A stretch of 64,000 nucleotides of DNA from Amycolatopsis endophytica (GTDB lineage: Bacteria; Actinomycetota; Actinomycetes; Mycobacteriales; Pseudonocardiaceae). A program made the position numbers and the translations under genes. The notes beneath the pieces were generated by a model. The model saw nothing but the letters and a program-made list of their open reading frames with translations. It ran no database searches and was not told where the DNA came from. The DNA lies in assembly GCF_013410405.1 (NCBI RefSeq), contig NZ_JACCFK010000001.1:3720001-3784000 (forward strand). The letters are read 5' to 3'. Shown here one piece after another: positions 53,518-62,384 of this stretch; the first letter of the stretch is position 1, and every line of letters begins with the position of its first letter.

Positions 53518-53563
53518 CGCGCGCGAAGGCGGGCAACCTCGAAGAGCTACGCTGGGAGCCGTC

Positions 53564-53599
53564 ATGGCTTGTCTTACCAGCGAACACGGTGCCCGATGA
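53564..53599 (+). CDS. Possible 11-codon leader ORF coupled to miaB
   Basis: An ATG at 53564 with GGGAG six bases upstream opens a frame [11 protein letters not shown] whose TGA (53597-53599) overlaps the miaB ATG (53596-53598) in an ATGA arrangement. The miaB ATG itself has no good ribosome-binding site, so translation by re-initiation is plausible. An alternative is that miaB uses an in-frame TTG at 53569. Confidence 0.45.
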   Translation: MACLTSEHGAR

Positions 53600-55080
53600 A
53601 CGGTGGCAAAAGTTACCAGATCCGTACGTTCGGCTGCCAGATGAACGTGCACGACTCCGAGCGCCTCGCGGGGCAGCTGGAGGCGGCGGGCTACGTTCCG
53701 GCGGCCGCGGACGACGCGCCCGACCTCGTCGTGTTCAACACGTGCGCGGTGCGGGAGAACGCGGACAACAAGCTCTACGGCACCCTCGGGCACCTCCGCC
53801 CGGCCAAGGACGCCAACCCCGGTATGCAGATCGCGGTCGGCGGCTGCCTGGCGCAGAAGGACCGCGGCGAGATCGTCAAGCGCGCGCCGTGGGTCGACGT
53901 CGTGTTCGGCACCCACAACCTGGGTGCGCTGCCGGTGCTGCTGGAGCGAGCGCGGCACAACGCCGAGGCCGAGGTGGAGATCCTCGAATCGCTCGAGACG
54001 TTCCCCTCGACGCTGCCCGCCCGGCGCGAGTCGGCGTATTCCGGTTGGGTCTCGATTTCCGTGGGCTGCAACAACACCTGCACGTTCTGCATCGTGCCCT
54101 CGCTGCGGGGCAAGGAACGCGACCGGCGGCCCGGTGAGATCCTGTCCGAGGTCGAGGCGCTCGTCGCCGAGGGCGTGCTGGAAGTGACGTTGCTGGGTCA
54201 GAACGTCAACTCCTACGGCGTCGAGTTCGGTGAGCGGGACGCGTTCTCCCAGCTGCTGCGGGCCTGCGGCACGATCGACGGACTGGAGCGGGTCCGGTTC
54301 ACCTCACCGCACCCGGCCGCGTTCACCGACGACGTCATCGACGCGATGGCCGACACTCCGAACGTCTGCCCGCAGCTGCACATGCCGCTGCAGTCCGGTT
54401 CCGACCGGGTGCTGCGCGAAATGCGCCGCTCCTACCGGTCCGCCCGGTTCCTGTCCATTCTGGACAAGGTGCGCGCGCGGATCCCGGACGCCGCCATCAC
54501 CACCGACATCATCGTCGGGTTCCCCGGCGAGACCGAAGAGGACTTCCAGGCCACCCTCGACGTCGTGCGTGCGGCCCGGTTCTCCAGCGCGTTCACCTTC
54601 CAGTACTCGAAGCGCCCCGGCACACCGGCCGCGGAGCTGCCGGACCAGCTGCCCAAGCAGGTCGTGCAGGAGCGCTACGACCGGCTGGTCGAGCTGGTCA
54701 ACGAGATCGCCTGGGACGAGAACAAGAAGCTGGTGGGGCGCAAGGTCGAGCTGCTCGTCGCCGAGGGCGAGGGCCGCAAGGACTCCGAGACGCGGCGGAT
54801 GAGCGGGCGGGCCCGCGACGGCCGTCTCGTGCACTTCACCCCCGCCGGGAGCGCGATCGACCGCGCGGTGCGGCCGGGCGACATCGTCGAAACCGTGATC
54901 ACCTACGGCGCGCCGCACCATCTGGTCGCCGACGGTGAGCTGTTGTCACACCGGCGCACGCGAGCCGGCGACAACGTGGAGGCGGGACGACGGCCCAGGA
55001 CCGACGGGGTGAGCCTCGGGCTGCCCTCGTTCGGTGCCCCGGCGCCCCAGCCGGTGACGACGGGCGGGTGCGGACGGTGA
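53596..55080 (+). CDS. miaB: tRNA-2-methylthio-N6-dimethylallyladenosine synthase
   Basis: A 494-residue radical-SAM methylthiotransferase adding the 2-methylthio group to i6A37 of tRNA. The N-terminal UPF0004 cluster uses Cys14, Cys50 and Cys84; the radical SAM CxxxCxxC is Cys158, Cys162, Cys165 (GCNNTCTFC). A TRAM domain (about 380-445) and a long variable tail follow. ATG at 53596 gives the usual [12 protein letters not shown] beginning. MiaA, the preceding enzyme of this pathway, is encoded at 60.65 kb. Confidence 0.96.
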   Translation: MNGGKSYQIRTFGCQMNVHDSERLAGQLEAAGYVPAAADDAPDLVVFNTCAVRENADNKLYGTLGHLRPAKDANPGMQIAVGGCLAQKDRGEIVKRAPWVDVVFGTHNLGALPVLLERARHNAEAEVEILESLETFPSTLPARRESAYSGWVSISVGCNNTCTFCIVPSLRGKERDRRPGEILSEVEALVAEGVLEVTLLGQNVNSYGVEFGERDAFSQLLRACGTIDGLERVRFTSPHPAAFTDDVIDAMADTPNVCPQLHMPLQSGSDRVLREMRRSYRSARFLSILDKVRARIPDAAITTDIIVGFPGETEEDFQATLDVVRAARFSSAFTFQYSKRPGTPAAELPDQLPKQVVQERYDRLVELVNEIAWDENKKLVGRKVELLVAEGEGRKDSETRRMSGRARDGRLVHFTPAGSAIDRAVRPGDIVETVITYGAPHHLVADGELLSHRRTRAGDNVEAGRRPRTDGVSLGLPSFGAPAPQPVTTGGCGR

Positions 55081-55532
55081 GCGAGTACGAGCAGCTGGGC
55101 TCCGACGTCGATGAGGTCGTGACGAAGGCATCCCGGACAGTCGAGCTGGGCAGGCGCGGCTTCGTCATCGCCGTGCTGGTGTTCGTGCTGCTCGTGGGAC
55201 AGCTGCTGCCGTGGGTCGGCGATCACGTCGGCTGGCAGGTGCTGCTCGGGCAGGGTGGCGGTATCCCGCAGCTGTTCGCGGTCACCTCCAGCGGGATCGG
55301 CGTGCTGGCCTCGGCGCTGACCCTGATGACCCGGCGCTGGTGGCTGTCGTGGGTGTGCGCGATGGGCGGCTGGTTCGCCTCCGTCGACGGGCTGCTGGCG
55401 ATCTGGTCGCAGCAGTCGTCAGTGGCCAACGGCGCGACCGGCGGCGGCCCCGGCATCGGCATGGTCATCGCCCTGGTCGCGATGATCCTGCTCGCCGCCC
55501 AGTGGATGCGCACCGCCTGGTCCCGCACCTGA
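55077..55532 (+). CDS. Rv2732c-like membrane protein
   Basis: A 151-residue protein: a short acidic N-terminus ([29 protein letters not shown]) and four hydrophobic helices. It matches the position of M. tuberculosis Rv2732c directly after miaB. The GTG overlaps the miaB stop (GTGA). Its last 114 bp are covered on the opposite strand by the tail of the LysR gene. Function unknown. Confidence 0.8.
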   Translation: MSEYEQLGSDVDEVVTKASRTVELGRRGFVIAVLVFVLLVGQLLPWVGDHVGWQVLLGQGGGIPQLFAVTSSGIGVLASALTLMTRRWWLSWVCAMGGWFASVDGLLAIWSQQSSVANGATGGGPGIGMVIALVAMILLAAQWMRTAWSRT

Positions 55533-56411
55533 CGCGAACCGCGGCGCCAGTGCCCGCGCGAGCCTGCGGAACAGGGTGACGTGCGGGTTGCGGTCCCCGG
55601 CCCTGGTCGCGAGCACGCTGTGCTCCCACGACGCGTCCACGACCGGCACGCACACCGTGCCCGGCCAGCGGTAGAAGCGCGCGAACGAGCTGAGCGCCGA
55701 GCCCGCGCCGCGCCCGGCGGCCGCGCTCATCAGGACCTCCTGCGGCGTCACCGCGTGGTCGGGTCCCGGCCGCGGCGCCTCGCCGCCGCGCGCCTCGGTG
55801 AAGTACAGGTAGTCGCTGAACGGCTGTGGCGTGTGCGACGGCAAGGCGACGAACGGCAGGTCCAGGACGTCGGCCAGCCGCAGCTCGGGCGCCGTGGCCA
55901 GGTCGGAACGCGCCCCGATGACCACGATGCGGGCCTCGGTCGTCAGCACGTCGACGGTGACCCGCTCGTCGGTCACCGCGGGGCGCACGAAGGCGACGTC
56001 GACCCGGTGCTCCAGCAGGGCGCTCGTGTGCTGGGTGAAGGTGAGCGCCTCCAGCCTGAGGTCGACGTGCGGGCGCAGGTGCCGGAACGCGGCGATCACG
56101 GCCGGGGTCAGCTCGGCCGAACCGTGCCCCATCACGCCGATGCGCAGGGTGTTCTCGTCGGTGAGGGTGGCCAGGTCCTCGATCGCGGCGTTGGCGGCGT
56201 CGACCAGGCCACGCGCGTGCCCCAGGAAGCGCTGGCCCGCCGGGGTGAGCCGCACGGGGGAGCGCTCGAACAGCGGGACGCCCAGCTCGCGTTCCAGCTG
56301 CTGGACGTGGGCGGTCACCGCGGGCGGGGACAGGAACAGGCGCGCCGCGGCCCGGCCGAAGTGCCCTTCCTCGGCCACCGCCAGGAAGGACGAAAGGCGG
56401 CGCAGATCCAC
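55419..56411 (-). CDS. LysR family transcriptional regulator
   Basis: A 330-residue regulator with the N-terminal winged helix DLRRLSSFLAVAEEGHFGRAAARLFLSPPAVTAHVQQLERELG and a substrate-binding domain. GTG at 56411 is the conserved start. The last 35 or so residues (after [12 protein letters not shown]) are His/Gly/Asp-rich, not LysR-like, and lie antisense to the Rv2732c-like gene. It is divergent from the MFS gene, with the third 21-bp repeat array between them. Confidence 0.88.
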   Translation of the reverse strand: MDLRRLSSFLAVAEEGHFGRAAARLFLSPPAVTAHVQQLERELGVPLFERSPVRLTPAGQRFLGHARGLVDAANAAIEDLATLTDENTLRIGVMGHGSAELTPAVIAAFRHLRPHVDLRLEALTFTQHTSALLEHRVDVAFVRPAVTDERVTVDVLTTEARIVVIGARSDLATAPELRLADVLDLPFVALPSHTPQPFSDYLYFTEARGGEAPRPGPDHAVTPQEVLMSAAAGRGAGSALSSFARFYRWPGTVCVPVVDASWEHSVLATRAGDRNPHVTLFRRLARALAPRFASGAGPGGAHPLGGEQDHRDQGDDHADAGAAAGRAVGH

Positions 56412-56468
56412 CCCCCGACGGTAAGCCGCCACCCCCGCTCCCGCCAAGGTGATCTCGCCCGGCCCACC

Positions 56469-56594
56469 GTGTTGGCCGCCCCGGTCGCCGTGTTGGCCGT
56501 TCCCGGCGTCGTGTTGGCCGCCCCGGTCGTCGTGTTGGCCGTTGCGGTCGCCGTGTTGGCCGCTCCGGGCGCCGTGTTGGCCGTTCCGGGTGGT
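56469..56594. repeat. 21-bp tandem repeat family A, single-orientation array (site 3)
   Basis: Six units carrying GTGTTGGCCG start at 56469, 56490, 56511, 56532, 56553 and 56574, exactly 21 bp apart, all in one orientation. It lies between divergent LysR and MFS genes, so the family is not restricted to transcript ends. Confidence 0.88.
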
Positions 56595-56671
56595 GGCCGG
56601 GGCCGGGCACCGGCGTTCGGGAATCGTGAACGGGCCGGTTCGCGCGCGCCCGTGCGGGTTAGAACCTGGGC

Positions 56672-57874
56672 ATGACCGAGAGTGCCGTGCTGCCCGCGAC
56701 CCGGCGGGCGTGGCCGAGGGCGGCCTGGCTGATCACCGCCGCGGGCTGGGGCGCCAACCAGTTCTCGCCGCTGCTGGGTGCCTACCGCCGGGAGATGGGC
56801 CTGTCCGCGGCGACGGTGACGGGGTTGTTCGCGATCTACGTCGTCGGGCTGGTGCCCGGCCTGCTGATGGGCGGCCCTGGCGCGGACCGCTACGGGCGGC
56901 GGCCGGTCGTGATCGGCGCGGTGGTCCTGTCGGTGCTGGCGACCGGCGCGCTGCTGCTGGGCGAGGTCGGCACGGTATGGCTGGGGGTGGGCCGGTTCGC
57001 GTCCGGCTTCGCGATGGGTGCGGTGCTGGCCGCCGGCAGCGCGTGGGTGAAGGAGCTGTCCCACCCGCCGCATGACGATGCCGTCGAGGGGACGGGCGCG
57101 CGGCGGGCCAGTCTGTTCCTGTCCGGCGGGTTCGGGATCGGCGGCCTGGTCGCGGCGCTGATCGCGCAGTGGGCGCCCCTGGACCTGGCCTACCTGCCGC
57201 ACCTCGTGTTGTCCGTGGTCGCGGTGGTGGCGGCGCTGCGTGTGCCCGAGACCGCGCCGTCGGTGGTGGCGGGGAAACGGGAAACCGGAATCCGGGACCC
57301 CCGGTTCCGGCGGATGGTCGTGCCGGTGGCGCCGTGGGTTTTCGCCGCGCCCGCCACCGGGTTCGCCATCCTGCCGTCGGTGGTCGAGTCACGTCTCGGG
57401 GATGCCGAGACCGTGTTCGCCGGCGTCGCGATCGCCGTGGTGCTGGGTTTCGGACTGCTGGTCCAGCCGGTCGGCAGGCAGCTCGCGGCACGGTCGATCC
57501 TGCTTCCGGCGCTGGCCGGGCTGGCCGCGACCGGAACGGGGATGCTGATCGGCGTCGCGGCGGCGGTGACCGAGCAGCCGGTGCTCGCGCTGGTCGCGGA
57601 CGCCGCGCTGGGCTGCGGCTACGGCCTGTGCGTCACGTTCGGGCTCACCGAGATCGCGCGGATCGCTCCACCCGGCGGCCTGGCCCGGCTCGCGTCGGTG
57701 TTCTGGGCGCTGACCTACATCGGGTTCTGCGCGCCGTACATCTTCGCGCTCCTGACGCAGGTCACGACGCCGCCGGTGATCCTGGGGTGCGCCGCGGCAC
57801 TGGCGTTCCTGACCGGCGCGGGTGTGGCGCTGCGCCACCGGAGCGCCACTACAGAACGCACCAACCGCGGGTGA
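56672..57874 (+). CDS. MFS transporter
   Basis: A 400-residue major facilitator with 12 helices and the loop 2-3 motif GGPGADRYGRRPVV. Probably a proton-coupled exporter or sugar/aromatic importer; substrate unknown. It is divergent from LysR, which may control it, although 260 bp with a repeat array separate the starts. Confidence 0.9.
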   Translation: MTESAVLPATRRAWPRAAWLITAAGWGANQFSPLLGAYRREMGLSAATVTGLFAIYVVGLVPGLLMGGPGADRYGRRPVVIGAVVLSVLATGALLLGEVGTVWLGVGRFASGFAMGAVLAAGSAWVKELSHPPHDDAVEGTGARRASLFLSGGFGIGGLVAALIAQWAPLDLAYLPHLVLSVVAVVAALRVPETAPSVVAGKRETGIRDPRFRRMVVPVAPWVFAAPATGFAILPSVVESRLGDAETVFAGVAIAVVLGFGLLVQPVGRQLAARSILLPALAGLAATGTGMLIGVAAAVTEQPVLALVADAALGCGYGLCVTFGLTEIARIAPPGGLARLASVFWALTYIGFCAPYIFALLTQVTTPPVILGCAAALAFLTGAGVALRHRSATTERTNRG

Positions 57875-57960
57875 CCCGGACCGAGGAACCCGGAACCGTG
57901 CCGCTCGGAAGACACGCACCGCGGTGGCCTTCCGGGGAATATGCCCACCGCCGAGGCACT

Positions 57961-58380
57961 GTGGGCATTGACGATTCGTGCGCGCTCGGCAGTTGCCCGT
58001 GGAGATGCGCACGGAGATTGCTGTTCGCGACGGACGCGTGGGCGAGCCGGACGGTCCTCGACGAGCCGATGCCGTACCACCGCTGGGGTCTGACACAGAC
58101 GTCGTACCCGGACCCCGGCTCGCTCGGCATCGACGTCGACGCCCGTCCCTCGCTCGACGAGGTGCTGGAAGCCCGCGCCGGCCGGATGTCCGTGGTACGC
58201 CGGATCGTCGGCACCCTGACCGACGCCGAACTGTCCCGCCTCTGCGCGCGACCACCGGCGCCCGGCTACCCCGGACAACCGCGTCCGGTGTCCCGCTGCC
58301 TGCGCGTGGTGATGAACGAGGAGTGCGAGCACCGCCGCTACGCCGAACGCGACCTCGCCGTCCTCGCAGCCCGCTCATGA
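57961..58380 (+). pseudogene. 5'-truncated DinB/DUF664-like gene
   Basis: From about base 58017 the frame encodes LLFATDAWASRTVLDEPMPYHRWGLTQTSYPDPGS and, to the end, RPSLDEVLEARAGRMSVVRRIVGTLTDAELSRL and NEECEHRRYAERDLAVL, the C-terminal half of a DinB-2 type protein. No fitting N-terminal half exists upstream. The metal-binding His that normally precedes LLFATDAW reads Arg, while the C-terminal His is kept. Probably a dead fragment. Confidence 0.6.
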
Positions 58381-58382
58381 CA

Positions 58383-58408
58383 ACGGCCCCTCCAGCGGGA
58401 GGGGCCGT
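58383..58408. terminator. Bidirectional hairpin terminator
   Basis: ACGGCCCCTCC (58383-58393) and GGAGGGGCCGT (58398-58408) form an 11-bp perfect stem with an AGCG loop, between the DinB remnant and the convergent DUF349 gene. Confidence 0.85.
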
Positions 58409-58421
58409 CATCACCACGAAA

Positions 58422-59729
58422 TCAGCGGTCCGCGACCGCCTGCTCGGCGGCCTGCATCCACTCCCGCCACTGGGCCGCCTGCTCGTCGGCCTTCTTCGCG
58501 CGTCGCTCGTCCCCGGCGGCCCTGGCCTTCGCGGCCTGCGCCTCGAACTGCTCGACCCGCTCCCGGAACTGGGCGGCGCGTGCCTGGGCTTCCGGGTCGG
58601 TCCGGCGCCACTGGCTCTCCTCGACCTCGCGGATCCGGTCCTGCACCGACTTCAACCTGCCGTCCAGCTCGCGGATCCGTTCCCGCGGCACCTTGCCGAT
58701 CTCGTCCCACTGCTCCTGGATCCGCCGCAGCTGCGCCTTCGCCCCGTCGAGGTTGGTGCCGGGGTCGATCTTCTCCGCCTCGACGAGCAGTTCCTCCTTG
58801 CGGGTCGCGTTCGTGGCGAACTCGGCGTCGCGCTCGGAGAAGGTCGCCGAGCGGCGGGAGAAGAACGCGTCCTGCGCGGCGCGGAACCGCTGCCACAGCG
58901 CGTCGTCGGCCTCCTTGGGCGCGCGGCCCGCGGCCTTCCACTCCGTCATGAGATCCTTGTAGCGCCCGGCGGTGGGGCCCCAGTCCGTCGAGTCCGACAG
59001 CGCCTCGGCCTCGGCGATCAGCTCCTCCTTGCGGACCTTCGCCGCCGCGCGCTGTTTGTCCAGCTCCGCGAAGTGGGAGCCACGGCGGCGGTTGAACGCC
59101 TCGCGGGCCTTGGAAAAGCGCTTCCACAGCTCGTCGTCGGTCTTGCGGTCGACGCCCTTGATCGTCTTCCACTCGTCGAGGATGGCGCGCAACCGGTCAC
59201 CCGCGGCCTTCCACTGCAGCGACTCGGCGGCGATCTGCTCGGCCTCTTCGGCGAGCCCCTGCTTGCGCCCGACCGCGGCCGCACGGGCCGTCTCGCGCTC
59301 CTGCTTCGCCGATGCCAGAGCCTTCTCCGCGTGCGCCACGATCTGCTCGATCCGCGACGAGAGCGCCGCCAGGTCACCGACGACCGCCGCGGTCGGCAGG
59401 CTCTCCCGCAGCTGCGTCGCGGTGGACAACGCGTGCTTGGGATCGCCCGCCCCGGACGAGAGGCGGGTGCCGAGCAGTTCGACCTCGGTGCGCAGGTCGT
59501 CGAAGCGCCGCGCGTAGTGCAGCAGCCCCTCCTCGGGCGAACCGGCCTGCCACACACCGACGGAGCGTTCCCCCTCGGCCGTCCGGACGTAGACGTTGCC
59601 CTCGTCGTCGACCCGGCCCCAGCGGGAGGGGTGCGGCTCGGCGGGCGGGACCGGCGCGCCGTGACCGGCGGGCGTGTGGCCGTGGGGCACCTGGTGGGGT
59701 GCCGGGGTGCCGGGGTTCTCGTCGGACAT
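58422..59729 (-). CDS. DUF349 repeat protein (Rv2731-like)
   Basis: A 435-residue, highly charged, coiled-coil-rich protein with several DUF349 units (WKTIKGVDRKTDDELWKRFSKAREAF; MTEWKAAGRAPKEADDALWQRFRAAQDAF; QLRRIQEQWDEIGKVPRERIRELDGRL). The N-terminus is Pro/His-rich, then WGRVDDEGNVYVRTAEGERSVG. ATG at 59729 has AAGGAG upstream. It corresponds to Rv2731 of M. tuberculosis, between the miaB and miaA genes. Function unknown; RNA or ribosome association has been proposed for the family. Confidence 0.88.
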   Translation of the reverse strand: MSDENPGTPAPHQVPHGHTPAGHGAPVPPAEPHPSRWGRVDDEGNVYVRTAEGERSVGVWQAGSPEEGLLHYARRFDDLRTEVELLGTRLSSGAGDPKHALSTATQLRESLPTAAVVGDLAALSSRIEQIVAHAEKALASAKQERETARAAAVGRKQGLAEEAEQIAAESLQWKAAGDRLRAILDEWKTIKGVDRKTDDELWKRFSKAREAFNRRRGSHFAELDKQRAAAKVRKEELIAEAEALSDSTDWGPTAGRYKDLMTEWKAAGRAPKEADDALWQRFRAAQDAFFSRRSATFSERDAEFATNATRKEELLVEAEKIDPGTNLDGAKAQLRRIQEQWDEIGKVPRERIRELDGRLKSVQDRIREVEESQWRRTDPEAQARAAQFRERVEQFEAQAAKARAAGDERRAKKADEQAAQWREWMQAAEQAVADR

Positions 59730-59976
59730 CGCAGGCTCCTTATCGCCTGTCGGCCCGCCGGGTGGCGGGCGCCCCGCGGGTGCGCGGGGCCGGGTCATGC
59801 GGGTATCGATCCCTCTGGCCGCATTCAAGCAGTTCAGCGCCGCTCGTGGTACTCGGTTGGGGAGTCGGAGCGGGTGATTCTACTTCCGGGCGGCGTGGGA
59901 TCGCTGTGATCGTCGGTCTCGCTGCTCTCCGTGTCCACGGTCTGCCCGAGAGTGGCTGCCGGTAACCTCGACGGGT

Positions 59977-60657
59977 GTGATCGTGCAAGCCGTGGTGGTA
60001 CCGCAGCCCCCGTTGCTCCTGCCGGCCTTGTCGCCGGGCGCGAACGCCGAGCTGGAGGCGTTGCGAGCGGCCTGCGTCCGCGCGGTCCGGGGTCTCGCCG
60101 CTGTCACCCGGGAGTGGGTCGCGGTCGGCGCCGGTGACCACGAACGGGTCATCGAAGGTGTCTGCGGGACGTTCCGCGGATACGGAGCGGACGTGCCGGT
60201 GCGCCTTTCGCGTGACGCCGTCACTCCCGAAGTCCTCCCGTTGCCCGCGCTCGTCGCGGGCTGGTTGCGTGAGCAGGCGGGCGCGGAATCCGTGCGCGTG
60301 CACCTGGCCGACGGCGATCCGGCCGACTGCGAGCGCCTGGGCAAACGCCTGGCCCACGGTGAGTGCACCGGCCTGCTCGTCCTCGCCGACGGCTCGAACC
60401 GGCACGGCCCGAAATCGCCTGGCAGCGAGGACGAACGAGCCCCCGGCTTCGACGACGCCATCGCCCGTGCGCTGGAGAACGCCGACACCGCCGCGCTGCG
60501 GGCGCTGGACCCGGCGCTCGCCACGGAGCTGGGCGCGGGCGGCCGGGCGCCGTGGCAGGCACTGGCCGGTACGGGCGATGACTGGCGCGGCGGACTGCTC
60601 TACTCCGCCGCCCCGTTCGGCGTCGGCTACCACGTCGCGGTGTGGGAGCGCGGGTGA
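59977..60657 (+). CDS. Class III extradiol dioxygenase-like (LigB/AmmeMemoRadiSam-B fold) protein
   Basis: A 226-residue cytosolic protein resembling Rv2728c, with the LigB-type N-terminus (VVVPQPPLLLPALSPGANAEL) and LLVLADGSNRHGPKSPGSED loop. The usual first metal-binding His of MEMO/LigB proteins (PHPP) reads PQPP here, so catalysis is doubtful. It precedes miaA with a GTGA overlap, as in mycobacteria. Confidence 0.8.
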   Translation: MIVQAVVVPQPPLLLPALSPGANAELEALRAACVRAVRGLAAVTREWVAVGAGDHERVIEGVCGTFRGYGADVPVRLSRDAVTPEVLPLPALVAGWLREQAGAESVRVHLADGDPADCERLGKRLAHGECTGLLVLADGSNRHGPKSPGSEDERAPGFDDAIARALENADTAALRALDPALATELGAGGRAPWQALAGTGDDWRGGLLYSAAPFGVGYHVAVWERG

Positions 60658-61553
60658 GGCCGATCGCCGTCGTCGGCCCCACCGCGACCGGGAAGTCCGA
60701 CCTCGCCATCACGATCGCCCGCGCGGTCGGCGGTGAGGTCGTCAACGCCGACGCCCTGCAGCTCTACCGCGGCATGGACATCGGGACCGCCAAGGTCCCC
60801 GAGCACGAGCGCCAAAGCGTCCCGCACCACCTGCTCGACGTACTGGACGTCACCGAGACCGCCTCCGTCGCGGCCTACCAGCGCGACGCCCGCGCCGTCA
60901 TCGAGCGCCTGCTGGAGCGCGGCACGGTGCCGGTGCTGACCGGCGGGTCCGGCCTCTACGTGCAGGCCGTGCTGGACGACCTGCGCTTCCCCGGCACCGA
61001 TCCGGCGGTGCGGGCGAGACTGGAAACCGAGGCGGCCGAGGCGGGCACCGGCGCCCTGTACAGCCGCCTGAGCACGCTCGACCCGGTCGCGGCCACGGCG
61101 ATCCTGCCGACCAACACGCGCCGGATCGTGCGGGCGCTGGAGGTCATCGAGATCACCGGAGAGCCGTTCTCCGCGAACATGCCCAAGCCCGGCCCGGCGC
61201 GCTACGGCACCGTGCTGGTCGGCGTCGACCGGGAGACCGCGGACCTCGACCGGCGGGTCGAGGTCCGCGTGGACCGCATGTTCGCCGCCGGTCTCGTCGG
61301 CGAGGTCGAGACACTCGTGGAGCGCGGGCTGCGCGAGGGCAGGACGGCTTCGCGGGCGCTGGGTTACCAGCAGGTGCTCGACGAGCTGGACGGCGAACGG
61401 GATTTCCCCGCCGCGGCCGGCGCGACTAAGCAGGCGACGCGGCGATTCGTTCGCAGGCAACGATCCTGGTTCCGCCGGGACGCCCGGATCCGCTGGTTCG
61501 ACGGCGCTGATCTCGACCTGGCCGAGCGGGTGCTCGCCGCGGCGGCCCAGTAG
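60654..61553 (+). CDS. miaA: tRNA dimethylallyltransferase
   Basis: A 299-residue enzyme transferring the dimethylallyl group to A37 of tRNAs reading UNN codons. P-loop GPTATGKS is at residues 8-15, followed by NADALQLYRGMDIGTAK and the RFVRRQRSWFRRD tRNA-binding segment. GTG at 60654 overlaps the stop of the preceding gene and begins VRPIAVVGPT. The product is the substrate for MiaB. Confidence 0.97.
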   Translation: MRPIAVVGPTATGKSDLAITIARAVGGEVVNADALQLYRGMDIGTAKVPEHERQSVPHHLLDVLDVTETASVAAYQRDARAVIERLLERGTVPVLTGGSGLYVQAVLDDLRFPGTDPAVRARLETEAAEAGTGALYSRLSTLDPVAATAILPTNTRRIVRALEVIEITGEPFSANMPKPGPARYGTVLVGVDRETADLDRRVEVRVDRMFAAGLVGEVETLVERGLREGRTASRALGYQQVLDELDGERDFPAAAGATKQATRRFVRRQRSWFRRDARIRWFDGADLDLAERVLAAAAQ

Positions 61554-61562
61554 TCTGATCGG

Positions 61563-62384
61563 GTGGCAATCGAGTTCCTCAAGGGGCATGGCACCCAGAA
61601 CGACTTCGTGGTGCTCCCCGACCCCGACGGCCGGCTGGACCTGACGGCCGGCCGGGTCGCGGCGTTGTGCGACCGGCAGCGCGGGCTCGGTGCCGACGGC
61701 GTCCTGCGGGTGGTCCGTACCGAGGCGATCGGCCTTGCCGGTGACGGCGAATGGTTCATGGACTACCGCAACGCCGACGGGTCCATCGCCGAGATGTGCG
61801 GCAACGGCACGCGGGTGTTCGCGCGGTACCTCGTCGACAACGGCCTGGTGCCGGCCCGCGAGTTCGTGATCGGTACCCGCGCGGGTGACCGGCCGGTGGT
61901 GGTGCACCCCGATCTGTCGGTGACGGTGCAGATGGGGCCCGCCACGATCACCGGCGCGTCCGTGGCGATCGTGGATGGGCGCAACTTCTCCGGCGTGGCC
62001 GTCGACGTGGGCAACCCGCACCTGGTGTCCGTTGTGGACGAAGACGTCGACGCGCTGGACCTGACCCGCGCGCCGCGCTACGACAACGACTTCTTCCCCG
62101 AGGGCGTGAACCTGGAGTTCATCAACCCGCTCGGCGAGCAGCGCCTCAAGATGCGGGTGTACGAACGGGGAGTGGGCGAGACCCGCGCGTGCGGCACCGG
62201 CACGGTCGCGGCGGTCGCGGCCGCGCTGCACCTGGCGGGCACCGACACCGGGAAGTCCGCTGTGGACATTCCCGGCGGCAGGGTCGAGGTCACCGTGGAG
62301 CGGGGGGCATCGACGCTGACGGGTCCGGCGGAGTTCGTGGCGCGGGGTGAGCTGGATCCGGCGTGGTGGGAGAAGGCGGGCTGA
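61563..62384 (+). CDS. dapF: Diaminopimelate epimerase
   Basis: A 273-residue PLP-independent epimerase making meso-diaminopimelate for peptidoglycan and lysine. The catalytic cysteines are Cys79 (MCGNGTR) and Cys210 (ACGTG). It starts 9 bp after miaA in the same operon. The last 95 bp are overlapped antisense by the tail of the convergent MFS gene. Confidence 0.97.
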   Translation: MAIEFLKGHGTQNDFVVLPDPDGRLDLTAGRVAALCDRQRGLGADGVLRVVRTEAIGLAGDGEWFMDYRNADGSIAEMCGNGTRVFARYLVDNGLVPAREFVIGTRAGDRPVVVHPDLSVTVQMGPATITGASVAIVDGRNFSGVAVDVGNPHLVSVVDEDVDALDLTRAPRYDNDFFPEGVNLEFINPLGEQRLKMRVYERGVGETRACGTGTVAAVAAALHLAGTDTGKSAVDIPGGRVEVTVERGASTLTGPAEFVARGELDPAWWEKAG

